A stretch of DNA of 64,000 nucleotides, taken from assembly GCF_016595495.1 (NCBI RefSeq), contig NZ_JAENIM010000039.1:230659-294658 (forward strand). The letters run 5' to 3'. The DNA comes from Persicirhabdus sediminis (GTDB lineage Bacteria; Verrucomicrobiota; Verrucomicrobiia; Verrucomicrobiales; Akkermansiaceae). Within the stretch, counting starts at the first letter, position 1; each line of letters opens with the position of its first letter. Both the position numbers and the translations under genes were made by a program. The notes below the pieces were generated by a model. It worked only from the letters and a program-made list of their open reading frames with translations. It had not been told where the DNA came from and ran no database searches. Shown piece after piece: positions 43,701 through 53,300 of the stretch.

Positions 43701-46617
43701 TGGCGACGCATGGGGGCATTACCTAACTGCTATTGGCGGTCAATACGCGCTATTAAATTCACCATTCTTTAACTGGGTGTCGCGTTCAGAGCTCTACAGC
43801 CTGCAAGATGTCGTTTTTGAAGTCGACTTCTTAGATGAACGTAAATTTGCGCAAGTGGCGGCAGCTAAGGCAAAGGCCGGCGCTCAAATTGTCGACCTAA
43901 GTTATAGATCTAGCTACGTGGCTGATCCTGAATCTCAGTGGCAAGGCTATCTGGATACGGATAGTGAACGTGCATGGGGTGTGGAGGGATCTGCGCGTCG
44001 TGCTGGCCAAGCGGCTTACTTTGACTGGGTCACTGCAAATGCTTTGATTCCATCAGTTCATCCTAACTCAAGTAAAACAGGCATCGAGAAGGTTGATCGC
44101 ACAACGGTTAAGGATATTGCTGTGATTTCAGCTAACATGAATGCGATCCAACTGACCTATGAGCAGGCAAATAATGGATACAATCCATTAGGTCTAGCTG
44201 GCAATACGGTGCCATTTGACATTGATCCTAACGACTTGGGAGAAAACGCATCTGGAGCTAGCCACTTCGAACAGGTTTACGAGCGTGCTGTTGTTGCCTT
44301 GAGTAACGCGGCTACGATGTTTGATAATGCTAACAAGATTGATAACTTGCTGCGCAATATCGAGAATACTGAGATCGATTTCCGTCGTTCCGTTTTCGAA
44401 GAGGACATGGCCTATAGAAACCAACTCATTGAGATCTTTGGTACACCTTATGCTGGAACCATTGGTTCCGGAAGCCTCTACCCAGCTGGTTATGATGGTC
44501 CAGATACCTCACTCTACATGTATGTAGACAAGCAGGTGCGAGAAATTACCGCCGATACAGTTCCGGGAATGACATCAGGCTTCGAGTCTGACATAGAAGA
44601 TATTAGTGATAGTTTCTCAGATTTTACTGATACTGACTATCGAGCTAACTTTGCGCCATCGTTCTCTAGCAATAATCCATCTGATTGGTTCAGTAATTTT
44701 GATGGAGTGAATTACATCACAACTGATAGCAACGGGATAAGCTTTGACTCTGATTCAGCTAGAGTTGGCTTAACAAATATGCAGCTGCCGATTAAGGCAT
44801 CGGGTTATACCTTTGAGGCCCCTGATAGTTGGGGGGCTCGTGCAAATCCTGGGCAATTGCAATTGCATATCTCAGCGATGATTCAAAAAGAAGCTGAGTT
44901 AGCTAAAGCAATTGCTGCATGGGATGGTTTCCAAGGTGGTGTCGTTAGACAACTACGCTTGATAGCAGCTCAAGAGGACATGGACGACGATGTTCGTGGA
45001 TTGTTGGCTGGGAAAATTGCCAATAATACGATCTTAGGTGCCACGATTGTGGGATTAAAAACAGCGGCTAATGTGATGGATACACTAGCAGACCTTACGC
45101 CAGAAACGGCTGCCGTGCCATCGAAGTTTATTCCTACAACATTACCTACTGCCGGTTTCTCATTCTCACCAGGTGATGCCCTAGCTGCTGCTCGAGGTGC
45201 CCTTAGTGTGATTGGTCTTGGTGTTGAAGTCACATTGAAGGCGGGCGTTGTCGCCGCTAATGGCGTGACAGATTTAGCTGAGCTAACAAAAGACCTCATC
45301 GATATGGGTCTCGACTATGAGATTGATGATGAAGAGCGCAGTTTCGCTATGAAGCAGGCTCTAGTTGAGCTGGAAAACATGGTGGGGGATGAAGGAATCC
45401 TTCGTGTTGAGGTCTACAGACAACAAGAAGCACTTCGTGCTCTATCCGATGAATACCGAGCCATCTTGCTCAAAGGTGCTCGTTTGATAGATGAACGTGA
45501 AGCCTACAATAAGCGCGTCGCTGAGTTAGTTCAGCGGAATCGTTATCAGGATATGTCATTCCGCGTTTCTAGGAATGCCGCGTTAGCGCGGTATCGTGAA
45601 GCTTTTGATCTAGCTGCTCGCTATGCTTATCTTGCAGCTAAGGCGTATGATTACGAAACTAACCTACATGCTGATGATGCGGGCTCCGCTCAGGCAATAC
45701 TAACTGATATCGTCCGTGAGCGCAGCATTGGGTATATTTCCAAGAGTACGCCTAATCAGGGGTATGGTGGATTGGCTGAAAGTCTAGCGGATCTGAAGGC
45801 TAACTATGATGTATTGAAAGGCCAGCTGGGCTTGAATAACCCGCAAGCTGAGTCAGGGCGATTCTCCTTGAGACGCGAACTCTATCGTATTTCAACGGAT
45901 AGCAGCTCAGATACTAACTGGCGCGATCAGCTGGCTGCGAAAAAAGTAGATAACTTGTGGGATCTACCTGAGTTCCGTCGTTATTGTCGTCCATTTGCAG
46001 CCTACGACCCAGCAGTCGCGGAACCTGGTCTGGTGATCGATTTTACCTCAGAGATTATCGCAGGTAAGAACTTCTTTGGTCAGGCTCTAGCTGGTGGCGA
46101 CAACGCTTATGACCCAACGAATTTCTCTACCAAAATCTTCTCTGTGGGGGCATGGTTTGAGGGCTACTTGAGTGATAGTTTCACGAGTGGTTTATCTGAA
46201 ACACCACGCGTCTATCTAGTGCCAGTGGGCTCTGATGTCATGATGTATCCTTCGGATAACCAACTCGGAGTTAGAATGTGGGATGTCTTGGATCAGAAAA
46301 TTCCAGTTCCTTATCCTGTTATTGACTCTAACCTAGACGATAACGCTTGGCGACCACTGGATACACTTGGCGGTACAGATGCTGAAATCCGCAGGTTCTC
46401 AAGCTTCAGGGCTTACCCTGATAGTGGTAGCTTTGCGGCTGACGAGATGACCTTTGATACACGTCTGGTAGGCCGCTCAGTTTGGAATACCCGCTGGCTG
46501 TTAATTATACCTGGTAGAACTCTAAAGGCAGATGCAGACGATGGACTGCAGACATTTATCGATAACGTGAGTGATATTAAGCTCTACTTCCAGACTTACG
46601 GTTTCTCAGGAAACTAA
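37723..46617 (+). CDS. Giant operon gene 3: 2964-aa secreted protein with Tc-toxin-A-like C-terminus
   Basis: A signal peptide (about 1-21) leads to beta-propeller-like repeats (about 25-430; DDQGNLYLVGNTG, VYVTGSDVSDTELFVERFD). About 1500 further beta-rich residues without recognised domains follow. An EF-hand/dockerin-like loop DVTKDGFINEDDA precedes LYPQGHGDAWGHYLTA near 1971-2000. Long helices fill about 2140-2245 and 2380-2715, including a hydrophobic hairpin-like patch (LSVIGLGVEVTLKAGVVAANG) and a coiled coil. FRVSRNAALARYREAFDLAA then leads to a C-terminal beta domain (PDSGSFAADEMTFDTRLVG, NTRWLLIIPG, VSDIKLYFQTYGFSGN). The order coil, YYxxYxxA-type helix, DSG-F-x-L-x-F strand and final SDIxLxFxTY strand resembles TcA pore-forming and TcB-binding regions. 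That assignment is pattern recognition only. The frame is intact. Confidence 0.85.
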   Translation: MNKLFKNIALILLVLSSAAIAQLDQPEIFLKTIPAGFQTVDIDDDGYGNNYVLGVRDGRAIIVKYDSSGNTVSDEDIDLGGITPIAFDVVNQPTGCDIYVVSSSRLVKYTIDYGTGAQSLAINRGLYNGVVDVTYAEATDKLFIAFQVGNIPPYVMVYTNEGASFQEYLVYDHLGWQNQSVRSIASDDQGNLYLVGNTGSNANSNWGGYRPNVSGSVSSNRPYIVKTKSDFTQYTLEQPSNIDYAFDVHFNNGWVYVTGSDVSDTELFVERFDTSLESSKILKVTNPSYSNLTPVTASNFKKFNVSADALDNIFLTGFVGAGTTKFYEDGSSDEFSSVATTGDSAYVAKLNSNFEYEWVKTPVQAPFPELGSHLRLNWDAVNSRLWWSGSFKGINGITMQEGADASTAKTLPFEISKWQGFTAVFEPDGEFTQVVDFSLVTDYAKNIVTINGSQLESADETLSLIVDSNITIRSPRTVYSYNGEDDGDKGLVEGAETSDINGEIGDKLIFNYADTRYSFINFSVNSVVEDSNATVYNFDLTQSTTVKLEWFVEYALEVDSYLDDTNSRATVSPNDTSYVPRLDSKASGNPLPSVGKHWIEKDLPVVMEINGAVENLTLHPGLAIRYVPWRYRLTGVATGNENAEPSATSSGTFETVEDRQQLKEFKMTGPATVTYDWKLQYGVSTNGSNSAADSQLLIEVVGDPPTPTTTQNDHIGGGLAWFDDSTVLKICAPRNLAVNSGLLEISGWFNGDNHIFSPTEGTFDTSQSNIFSADQLNDGFSTYTPSAGDFAGEEYVCKQVTLDRPAVATWNYGAKVIYKSVQIGEYIQFTAEEIAQYGLIVSQQPTLESSSGSGSDGVATSNDFIWDDVAKRFFAVRPIEMNLLWATTTGQVAKVNLTSDWGTPNYKYIANAPAVSLIPRPPVNEPNDLVFQSVAYTNAGGEVDDEVNFSANADGYTVLEFNRITTSGRGGTAQNVVELKVVRSDFWDTNLAAPISKNIGEKITSDKDLADLGTGYVFFPNARFNPYIYNRELFIGGAIWDEANAPGPVIAVNKNPTESEANGDLFVVLWYDDPSLNDYILWPYIAERYSPDWPANPGRILMSSGYGSESVAADGSEQNVVEASTIDGVDVAASTTFDPARFEQVQIYVQDNALLPGYNPNEEHALMAPSLRYAAVAPRPLAAYAMRDNDLNLATENASYTSHPYVLVQFLDKLENEFKMKVYQVVREDLANYPNGFSSEMEAGEPVIPFYPLGVVSGATLCKANYAKEGDPAKLVYWTDHKGTSWAVSGEGEFTSYFYYPLSTDFWWPGGAKSVGECVAWLPNNATARNADQFDIEYDKPDQVPAAQGVDYATVWPLDLPTIKVGETLTFAGGEYAADNPESPGLPGVLAWSAGEVIYDDLNPDMREGSTSTDGKDFDSYTARMISALEERRVSLPVALFPEELLPATGRTTVDGTVYLFDELSSSLKKRIFYNPLTGELGIKGVLNDKDISDDTLTAAPPAVYVLEPNILTQTEYDELLGTGDGSPFGDVNANENWRNAVTALFKLSRNPNQLTDNRITVGNSYTAGLQVQSFEQPDGSSIDDDNYAESYQAMGPGLALVTNPAFLDPNDSSLPDVSYITLAENNDSSLGGSPVILHVIKVDRRERYRGAIKVVLSDNVFDENIILRHTGDFGAAPDDLVFDWWYRVEDGTEALPPDQIAAGELNPWKLFPDPSDNNGVGFSQLALKGNPQAPELLLADSLWFVRYRHKDETPDDPISWERSPEIPYEWAGAGNSRPGDYQAQLAQGWVKRVLDAVNPYEARISDFTGDSPSTYASMIQQFGQRYEGPVALNPDKNVIENVGLIELYSTVLDRARSLSIDLSTPVSTPGITNALLLASTRLADFYMLLGNEAYTDAMDPTIGHGSDSASYGYLAPTVFTFQNQLSSKIEEELALLRGVDDYKARPVYNRLFWNFTKGEGEAAYATSYNISDVTKDGFINEDDAMVLYPQGHGDAWGHYLTAIGGQYALLNSPFFNWVSRSELYSLQDVVFEVDFLDERKFAQVAAAKAKAGAQIVDLSYRSSYVADPESQWQGYLDTDSERAWGVEGSARRAGQAAYFDWVTANALIPSVHPNSSKTGIEKVDRTTVKDIAVISANMNAIQLTYEQANNGYNPLGLAGNTVPFDIDPNDLGENASGASHFEQVYERAVVALSNAATMFDNANKIDNLLRNIENTEIDFRRSVFEEDMAYRNQLIEIFGTPYAGTIGSGSLYPAGYDGPDTSLYMYVDKQVREITADTVPGMTSGFESDIEDISDSFSDFTDTDYRANFAPSFSSNNPSDWFSNFDGVNYITTDSNGISFDSDSARVGLTNMQLPIKASGYTFEAPDSWGARANPGQLQLHISAMIQKEAELAKAIAAWDGFQGGVVRQLRLIAAQEDMDDDVRGLLAGKIANNTILGATIVGLKTAANVMDTLADLTPETAAVPSKFIPTTLPTAGFSFSPGDALAAARGALSVIGLGVEVTLKAGVVAANGVTDLAELTKDLIDMGLDYEIDDEERSFAMKQALVELENMVGDEGILRVEVYRQQEALRALSDEYRAILLKGARLIDEREAYNKRVAELVQRNRYQDMSFRVSRNAALARYREAFDLAARYAYLAAKAYDYETNLHADDAGSAQAILTDIVRERSIGYISKSTPNQGYGGLAESLADLKANYDVLKGQLGLNNPQAESGRFSLRRELYRISTDSSSDTNWRDQLAAKKVDNLWDLPEFRRYCRPFAAYDPAVAEPGLVIDFTSEIIAGKNFFGQALAGGDNAYDPTNFSTKIFSVGAWFEGYLSDSFTSGLSETPRVYLVPVGSDVMMYPSDNQLGVRMWDVLDQKIPVPYPVIDSNLDDNAWRPLDTLGGTDAEIRRFSSFRAYPDSGSFAADEMTFDTRLVGRSVWNTRWLLIIPGRTLKADADDGLQTFIDNVSDIKLYFQTYGFSGN

Positions 46618-46638
46618 ACCTTCGACCACTCAAATAGA

Positions 46639-49302
46639 ATGATGAAAATGATCTCTAATTTATTTGCAATAGGCGCATTATTGCTGGCTGCAACGAGTAG
46701 CTTGTTAGCTGCTACTGTGCCGGAACCCTCCACGCTTATTTATGGCAAGGTTTTGCATAGGCTCTATGGAAACGAGCATCAGCTGACTGAGGGAAGTTTA
46801 GTTTGGACACTGCAAAGTGATACTGGTGAGCTATATACATATACCAGCGAGCTAGAAAACATTGCTGATACCTATTCTTATAAAATTGATATTCCACACC
46901 AGGTGTTAGCCTCCGGGTTGAGCGTAGATGATTCAGTAGTGCCTCTCGCTGCTGGTGAGACTAGATATGACTTTGTCTCTATCACATTGAATGGTTCGCC
47001 AGCTAAGATCATGTGGTCACAGAGTGATTATGTAGATCTGCTGCAAAACTCACGAGCTGAAACTCATCGCATCGACCTAGAAGTTTCTTTTGATCTTACG
47101 GATACGGACGGCGACGGCATACCAGATTGGTGGGAAAAGAAATATGGTCTAGACTGGCAAATTCCTGACGGAGAACTTGATTCAGATAATGATGGGCGTG
47201 AAAACCTTCCCGAATATCTGGGAGGGAGTGATCCACTAAATGATGATACGATTCCTTCTATCAAGTCTAGCCAGCTAGCTATGTTTGGTGAGAGCGCCAA
47301 TGGCTTGTGGATTCGCTCAATTGATATTGATAGTCAGCCAGCTGATTTAGTTTATACCTTATCGTCACTTCCTGAAGGTGGTTCAATCGATTTGATTTCA
47401 GAGCTCGGTGATGCTAACGAATTGGCTGTTGGTGACAACTTTACTCAAGCGCAGCTAGATAGTGGCCTAGTATTCTATCAACATAGTGAGATAGACGTGG
47501 TAAAAACATCCTTTGAGCTCACCCTGAGCGATGGCGAGAATGTGTCAGCTCCTACAGAGATTACTTTGGATATTTTCCAGCCTGTGGATGAGAACGAGCT
47601 TCTAGTTGATGATTCAAGTACCCCTGACTGGTGGCGTGATGAAAATCTCATTTTTGAAAACTACTGGAAATTACGTCAAAATGTACTGAGCGGAGATTTG
47701 GTTGAGTCCGTATTGATGTATACTCTGGGTAAAGATTATAGCTGGAAATTGTGGGACCAACGGGTTGAAACACTTCCTGTAGAGCTGAATGTTAGTTCAG
47801 CTGGATCACACTTCATCCTAGGCGGCAGTGAAGATGATGATCTATCAGGTGGCGCTGCTGATGATATTCTCAATGGTGGCAAAGGTGAAGATAGACTCAG
47901 CGGTGGCGGAGGAATTGACCTATTTATGGTTACCGATCTCGGTTTAGAAACGATTGTCGATTTTGATTTCGATCAAGATGTTCTAGACTTGAGTGATTTG
48001 CCAACGGTTAGCACGGGTGAGCTAGATCATTTCCTTAATGTGACAAGTCACGACGGTGGCAGCCTTATCGGCGTCGATGTTGATGGTGATGCAAGTGGGT
48101 TTGATGATGCCCAAATCAAACTTGAGGGTATAAATGTTAGCCAGAACGACCTCAATGTTCTCTGGTCACGAGGCCAGCTGTTATTGAGTGATATTCAGGG
48201 GCAGTCATCTGTTTCTCTAGTCGATGCTAGTGAGCTCGAGGTAGAAGAAGGCTACTCGACTTCTATCATTACATTATTACGTCAAGGGCCGATCTCTCAG
48301 CCTCTGACTATTTCATTAGCCTATTCGGGTAATGCAACTAACGGTCAGGATTATAAAGAGCTGCCTGATTCGCTGACATTCCCAGCAAATGTTGCCACGG
48401 TAGAATTACAGCTAGACCCAATTTTTGATGGTCTCGTAGAAAGTGTTGAGCAAGTCGATATCGCGCTGTTAGAAGGTGATGGTTATGTGTTAGCTTCTGA
48501 GTCTTCTATCCAGCTCAAAATCGTTGACGCCAAGCAACGCTTCAGCATCCAGGCTGTAGATTTGGCGGCTGTGGTTAATGAAGGTCCTGCCTATATGCTT
48601 ATCAGTCGTCAGGGACCATCAACTAGTATTGTGCAATTGTTACTAAATGTGAATGGATCTGCTGTCCGTGGAGTTGATTATACAGCGATTAACTCCTTGG
48701 TAACTTTTCCAAATGGTCAGCGCAGTGTTTATCTGCCAGTTGAAGCTCTAGCTGGCGGAGACCTTGGTGATGGCGAAGCTAGTAAGAAGGTGGTCGTTGA
48801 TATCAAACCTAGTCTTAATGAAGACTATTTGATAGGCGATTCTCCATCAGCATCGATTCGCCTGCTATCAAACATACAAGATTATGATAGCTGGTTAGAA
48901 GCTGAACTGGCAAATAATGATGATGATTCAGGAGGTGGCTCAGACTCTGTTGTTTCTCCAAGAACTGGCTTGCCGCAACTTCTTGAGTACGCCTCGTCAT
49001 TTGGATTAGATTTATCCGATGGGGTTTCCGCTGAGGAGCGCTCAGCTCTAACTCCTCAGTTAGTACTGAATGATAGCGGCACATATGTGCAGTATTCTCA
49101 GAGGCTTAATGATCCTAGCTTGAAGTACACTTTGGAACTCTCCTATGACATGGTCACGTGGTTTAGCGGTGAGGAGTATTTCCGTCAGGTGGAGATCAGC
49201 GAGGAGGAGGAGAATGCCGGACGAGTTTGTTTTGAGTTGCTCGAGTCCGCGGATGCCACAGGAGCGTATTTCCGCGTGGAGGTTGAGGTCATCAGCGAGT
49301 AG
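46639..49302 (+). CDS. Giant operon gene 4: secreted RTX/Calx-beta adhesin-like protein
   Basis: An 887-residue protein. A signal peptide (about 1-25) is followed by a beta domain opening with PEPSTLIYGKVLHRLYGNE. A thrombospondin-3/EF-type calcium segment DTDGDGIPDWWEKKYGL lies at about 155-171, with DSDNDGRENLPEYLGG after it. A CSPG/cadherin-like repeat spans about 215-315. RTX nonapeptide repeats occupy about 394-424 (GGSEDDDLSGG, DDILNGGKGEDRLSGG), ending in VDFDFDQDVLDLSDL. Two Calx-beta domains cover about 528-628 and 633-740. The C-terminal module (about 831-887, YTLELSYDMVTWFSG...FRVEVEVISE) resembles the end of gene 6. Calcium-stabilised surface adhesion is the likely role. RTX repeats usually mean type I export, but the Sec signal argues against that here. 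Confidence 0.82.
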   Translation: MMKMISNLFAIGALLLAATSSLLAATVPEPSTLIYGKVLHRLYGNEHQLTEGSLVWTLQSDTGELYTYTSELENIADTYSYKIDIPHQVLASGLSVDDSVVPLAAGETRYDFVSITLNGSPAKIMWSQSDYVDLLQNSRAETHRIDLEVSFDLTDTDGDGIPDWWEKKYGLDWQIPDGELDSDNDGRENLPEYLGGSDPLNDDTIPSIKSSQLAMFGESANGLWIRSIDIDSQPADLVYTLSSLPEGGSIDLISELGDANELAVGDNFTQAQLDSGLVFYQHSEIDVVKTSFELTLSDGENVSAPTEITLDIFQPVDENELLVDDSSTPDWWRDENLIFENYWKLRQNVLSGDLVESVLMYTLGKDYSWKLWDQRVETLPVELNVSSAGSHFILGGSEDDDLSGGAADDILNGGKGEDRLSGGGGIDLFMVTDLGLETIVDFDFDQDVLDLSDLPTVSTGELDHFLNVTSHDGGSLIGVDVDGDASGFDDAQIKLEGINVSQNDLNVLWSRGQLLLSDIQGQSSVSLVDASELEVEEGYSTSIITLLRQGPISQPLTISLAYSGNATNGQDYKELPDSLTFPANVATVELQLDPIFDGLVESVEQVDIALLEGDGYVLASESSIQLKIVDAKQRFSIQAVDLAAVVNEGPAYMLISRQGPSTSIVQLLLNVNGSAVRGVDYTAINSLVTFPNGQRSVYLPVEALAGGDLGDGEASKKVVVDIKPSLNEDYLIGDSPSASIRLLSNIQDYDSWLEAELANNDDDSGGGSDSVVSPRTGLPQLLEYASSFGLDLSDGVSAEERSALTPQLVLNDSGTYVQYSQRLNDPSLKYTLELSYDMVTWFSGEEYFRQVEISEEEENAGRVCFELLESADATGAYFRVEVEVISE

Positions 49303-49330
49303 GCCCAATCTATCTAGTGAAAACATTAAC

Positions 49331-50359
49331 ATGAATCCTTCGAAACAGAACTGGATCAAGCACAGGCGGGCCACAGCGTGGTCTGCATGTGGACTTGCTG
49401 GTGTTTTATTGAGCTTGTTAGCTACATCTTGTAAACGTGAACCGTCCGCTGAATCTGATGCGAGCTCAGTTAGTGATCCACCAATTGCGATCACTATTGG
49501 TGAGCGCGAGGTTAGTTTGTTTGAGCTTCAAGCTGAGTTAGATCACTTGCAGAGCCGTCAGCATCCGATCTCCAGAAACCGTGAGGTATTCATTGAATCT
49601 ACGGTGGAGAGGCTAATCGCGGTAGAAAAGGCTAAGGAGTTAGGTTTGCATCAAGATCCAGAGCTTCGCCGTCAATGGGAGAATTTATTAATTGGTAAGC
49701 TTAAACGTGAGGCGATTCAGCGAGCTCTAGATGATGTTTCTGTCGATGAGCTTGAGTTAGAAACTTACTACAATGAAAACCTCGACCGGTATACGCAGGC
49801 GGGGCAGGTACATCTTGCCATGCTCTATCTGAGTGTGCCGACGTCTGCGGATGACAGTCAGAGAGAATCTATCTATTCTAAAATGGCTGAAGCGCGTGAA
49901 CTCGCTCTATCACTTCCAGCTGACACTCATGGGTTCGGCTCCATGGCGATGAAGTATTCAGAGGAAGCCACGAGTAGATTCAAAGGTGGTGATATTGGCT
50001 GGCTGAAACAAGGGCTGAGTCAGTACCGCTGGCCAAATGAGGTGATTGAGAGTGCGTTTAAGTCAGCTGATGTGGATAGCCTGAGTGACATTATTTCGTG
50101 TGCTGACGGCTATTATTTGCTGAAGAAAATAGACTCTCGTGATCCTATCGTTAGGCCGTTAAACCGACAGTTAGCGCATTCACTTGAAAGTGAATTACTC
50201 AAACAAAAACGTCAGGCCCGGCAAGAGGAGATCTCTGCCAGTTGGGCTGTTGAGTATTCTCCCACATTGAATGATGAGACCATTTCAAAACTTAAATTTG
50301 CATCCCAACCATCAGCAGCTTCCCAAATGGCTGCTCAACCTTTTCCTGCAGCCAAATGA
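49331..50359 (+). CDS. Giant operon gene 5: parvulin-type peptidyl-prolyl isomerase lipoprotein
   Basis: The 342-residue product has a lipoprotein signal (GLAGVLLSLLATSC, lipid Cys about 34). An N-terminal SurA-like helical chaperone part (about 50-155; EREVSLFELQAELDHLQSR, FIESTVERLIAVEKAKELG) precedes a rotamase domain at about 158-270 (QVHLAMLYLSVP, AMKYSEEATSRFKGGDIGWL, LSDIISCADGYYLLKKID). The longer open frame starting at 49145 overlaps gene 4; ATG 49331 is the true start. Its place between two giant exported proteins, with gaps of 28 and 27 bp, points to a dedicated periplasmic folding factor for them. Confidence 0.9.
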   Translation: MNPSKQNWIKHRRATAWSACGLAGVLLSLLATSCKREPSAESDASSVSDPPIAITIGEREVSLFELQAELDHLQSRQHPISRNREVFIESTVERLIAVEKAKELGLHQDPELRRQWENLLIGKLKREAIQRALDDVSVDELELETYYNENLDRYTQAGQVHLAMLYLSVPTSADDSQRESIYSKMAEARELALSLPADTHGFGSMAMKYSEEATSRFKGGDIGWLKQGLSQYRWPNEVIESAFKSADVDSLSDIISCADGYYLLKKIDSRDPIVRPLNRQLAHSLESELLKQKRQARQEEISASWAVEYSPTLNDETISKLKFASQPSAASQMAAQPFPAAK

Positions 50360-50386
50360 TCTTTTGCTGCAATCACCCTTTTTATC

Positions 50387-53300
50387 ATGACCTCTAATTA
50401 CTCATTAATTTCACGTAGTGGATTTAAACTACTGGCGATCTCCTATTTTGGATTCACAGCTGTTGCGGCAGCTGTAGTTCCAGATGCGGAAGATGATGAT
50501 CTGACTGGATCTTCTGTGGACCAAGATGTTGTTTCTAAAATCACTGAGGTTAGCCTGACAGCCAATGATGCTGGTGACGGCAAATACATTGATTCAGTAA
50601 GTAGTTCTAGCAATCTAAATGCGGCTGTTAGCTGGAGTGAAGATGACTCAGAGGTAAGCTACGACCCAAGAGGTGTTGCTGCATTGATTGCGCTCCCCGA
50701 AGGTAGTTCAGTTGAGGATACTTTTACCTACAGTCTAGCAGGAACTGATGGAAATAGTACTTCTACAGCAACGGTTACTTTACAGGTTGACGGGGTTAAT
50801 GACAGTCCTGCCATATCGGGTATCTCCAGTGTTAATCTAGCTGTTGATGATGACGACGATACAAAGACCCCGTTCACGGGAGTATCTATCACTGACCCTG
50901 ATACCGGTGAGACAGTGACGGTCACGGTGTCCGTTTCAAATCAAAATTACGGGACTTTCACCAACCTAAATGGATTCTCCCTGCTACAAAATGGCAACTA
51001 TGAATTTACTGGTAGTGTTAGTGATGCGACTACGAAAGTAGCTGGACTACGTTTTGTGCCAGCTGAAAATATTTTCAAGCGAGACGTCTCTTACCCAGTT
51101 ACTTTGACTGTTTCAGTCGATGACGGTGATGCTCCAGCTGTATCTGATACACGCAACGTAACGGTGACGTCGATCAATGACACCCCGACCATTTCAGTAT
51201 CTAATGTTAGTGAGCTTAATGATAACGTTAGTTCTGCAATTTTTTCTTCAGCTGTTCTGACTGACCCAGATTACGATGAAAGTTTAACTGTATCCATTAC
51301 CTTTGACGAAGATAAGGGGAGTTTTCCTGCTGCAGCGGGAACTTTTTCCGGCTCAGGAGCTAGCAGAAATCTACAGCTTGATAGTGCTACACTGGCAGTC
51401 GCACAATCCACTTTGCGCGCCTTGGTCTTTACGCCGACTGAAAATATATCAGTAGTCGGTGAAACGGATACATTGTCTTTTGCTCTTTCTGTTTCTGATG
51501 GGAAAGCTAGCGGCAATGACAACATGACTGTTGGGGTAAAGTCTATCAATGATACCCCTGAGCTGAGCAGCCCTGCTAACGATTTTTTGAATTTATCTAG
51601 CGGCCAGCTAGCAGCACCGTTTCCGGATGTGACACTAACTGATCCAGATTATGAGGCCGACGATACCTCAGATAATGGAGGGGTTACAGGAGGAACTACA
51701 CCAAAGGTAGCTGAGTATACAGTGACTCTAATTTTGGAGGGGTCACCAACAGGCACTATCATTTCAGATTTCTTAGACCTAGACGCGGATAGCGACGAGG
51801 GGGAACCTGGAGATACGGTCTACACTTATTTGGGCAGTAGGGTGGAAGCTCAAAGTGCCATTCAAGGTGCTCAGTTTTTGTCGCCGGATCTAGCTGGTGA
51901 TTTTGTCATCACATTATTTGTGAATGACGACAACGTAGATTCTAATGAAGTGTCAGTGACCGCTAGGGTATCACTGCCATTGCCGTCGATGTCAGGTTTG
52001 GTCGACGGGCAAGAAGTCTCAGACAAGGGGCTCATTTTTCCCTTTGCTACTGCGGCGTTTAACAATTTTGGAGGCAGCCGAGAGGTGGCTATCAAGCTCG
52101 ATGATGATAGCAAGGGGTCATTCGATATATTGAGTGGATTTACCAAAGATACAGATACCTTAGAGTATATTTTTGTAGGCAATTCAGCTGAGGCTACTGA
52201 TGCGATTCAAAATTTACGCTACCGACCTACAGAGAATATCATTGTTGGGGATAGTGCCGATGTGCAGTTTGCTATTGAAGTTAGAACGGTTAACGCAATA
52301 CCAGGCTCACCTTCAGACACACTATCGGTGAAGGTGACAGCGGTGAATGATGCCCCAGTGATCCTGAGTGATGGCCCTGAGCATAGAATCAATGATGACG
52401 AGTCGACGCAACCCTTCGCGGACATGGAGATTGCCGATGTAGACGATGCTGGTGAGCAATTATTGAATGTAGAAATTACACTTGTTGGTGAGGATACAGA
52501 AACAAATGCCGCGAAAGCTGGAGGCGGAATTATTGAGAGCCTTGTCTCTGTAGCTGGCGTAAATTTCGTAGAAGACGGTGTTAGCCCATCAGTGACATAT
52601 AAATTCAGTGGCTCAGCGGCTGAAGTGACCAGCGTTCTGCAGGGGCTTAAATTTACTCCTGACGCCAACCGAAATGCTGTGGGGAGACAGGAGACCGTTA
52701 GTTTTACAGTTTATGTTGCCGATCTTGATGGCTTAGAGGCTTTGGATCAAGAAACGACTGTGGTGGTTACCTCAGTAAATGGTGCGCCGCAGATTACCGG
52801 TATTCCTGATCTAAGCGCTCAGCCAGCTCCTCTACCAGCTGTTGGCAATGGCGTGATGAACCCGTTTGCTGACCTAGAGGTTACTGATGAAGAGAATCTA
52901 ACTTTTACTATCACTCTGGATAATCCCGATAAAGGAAGTTTAAGCGAGGATGTTGATGGTTTCACCCTAGCCGACGGTGTGTATAGCATGACTGATAAAT
53001 CAGATGATGAAATTACAGCAGCCTTGCAGGCCTTGGTCTATACTTTAGATCCAGATTATGACGAGTTTCCTGATGAGCAGTTAGGTTTAACTACCTTTAC
53101 TCTGGAAGCTAAAGACTCCACGAATACAACCACGGAGGTATTTACTGTATTCATTCGCGACCGTATTGTGTCGCATATCGTTTCTAGCTCAGCTGATAGT
53201 GGTGAGGGATCTCTGCGAGAAGCGATTGCTCTAGCTGGCAACGGAGACACAATCGTATTCAATTTTCCAACAGAAGAATTTGCTGTAACGATCGAGCTAG

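Noticed and set aside
47820-47990. Type I secretion of gene 4 because of RTX repeats
   Set aside because: A clear N-terminal Sec signal is present and no HlyB/HlyD-type exporter is nearby; the RND adaptor belongs to a separate efflux operon.
49145-49330. Longer N-terminus for the prolyl isomerase
   Set aside because: These 62 codons overlap gene 4 in another frame, are Arg/Ser-rich shadow sequence, and the lipoprotein signal begins at ATG 49331.
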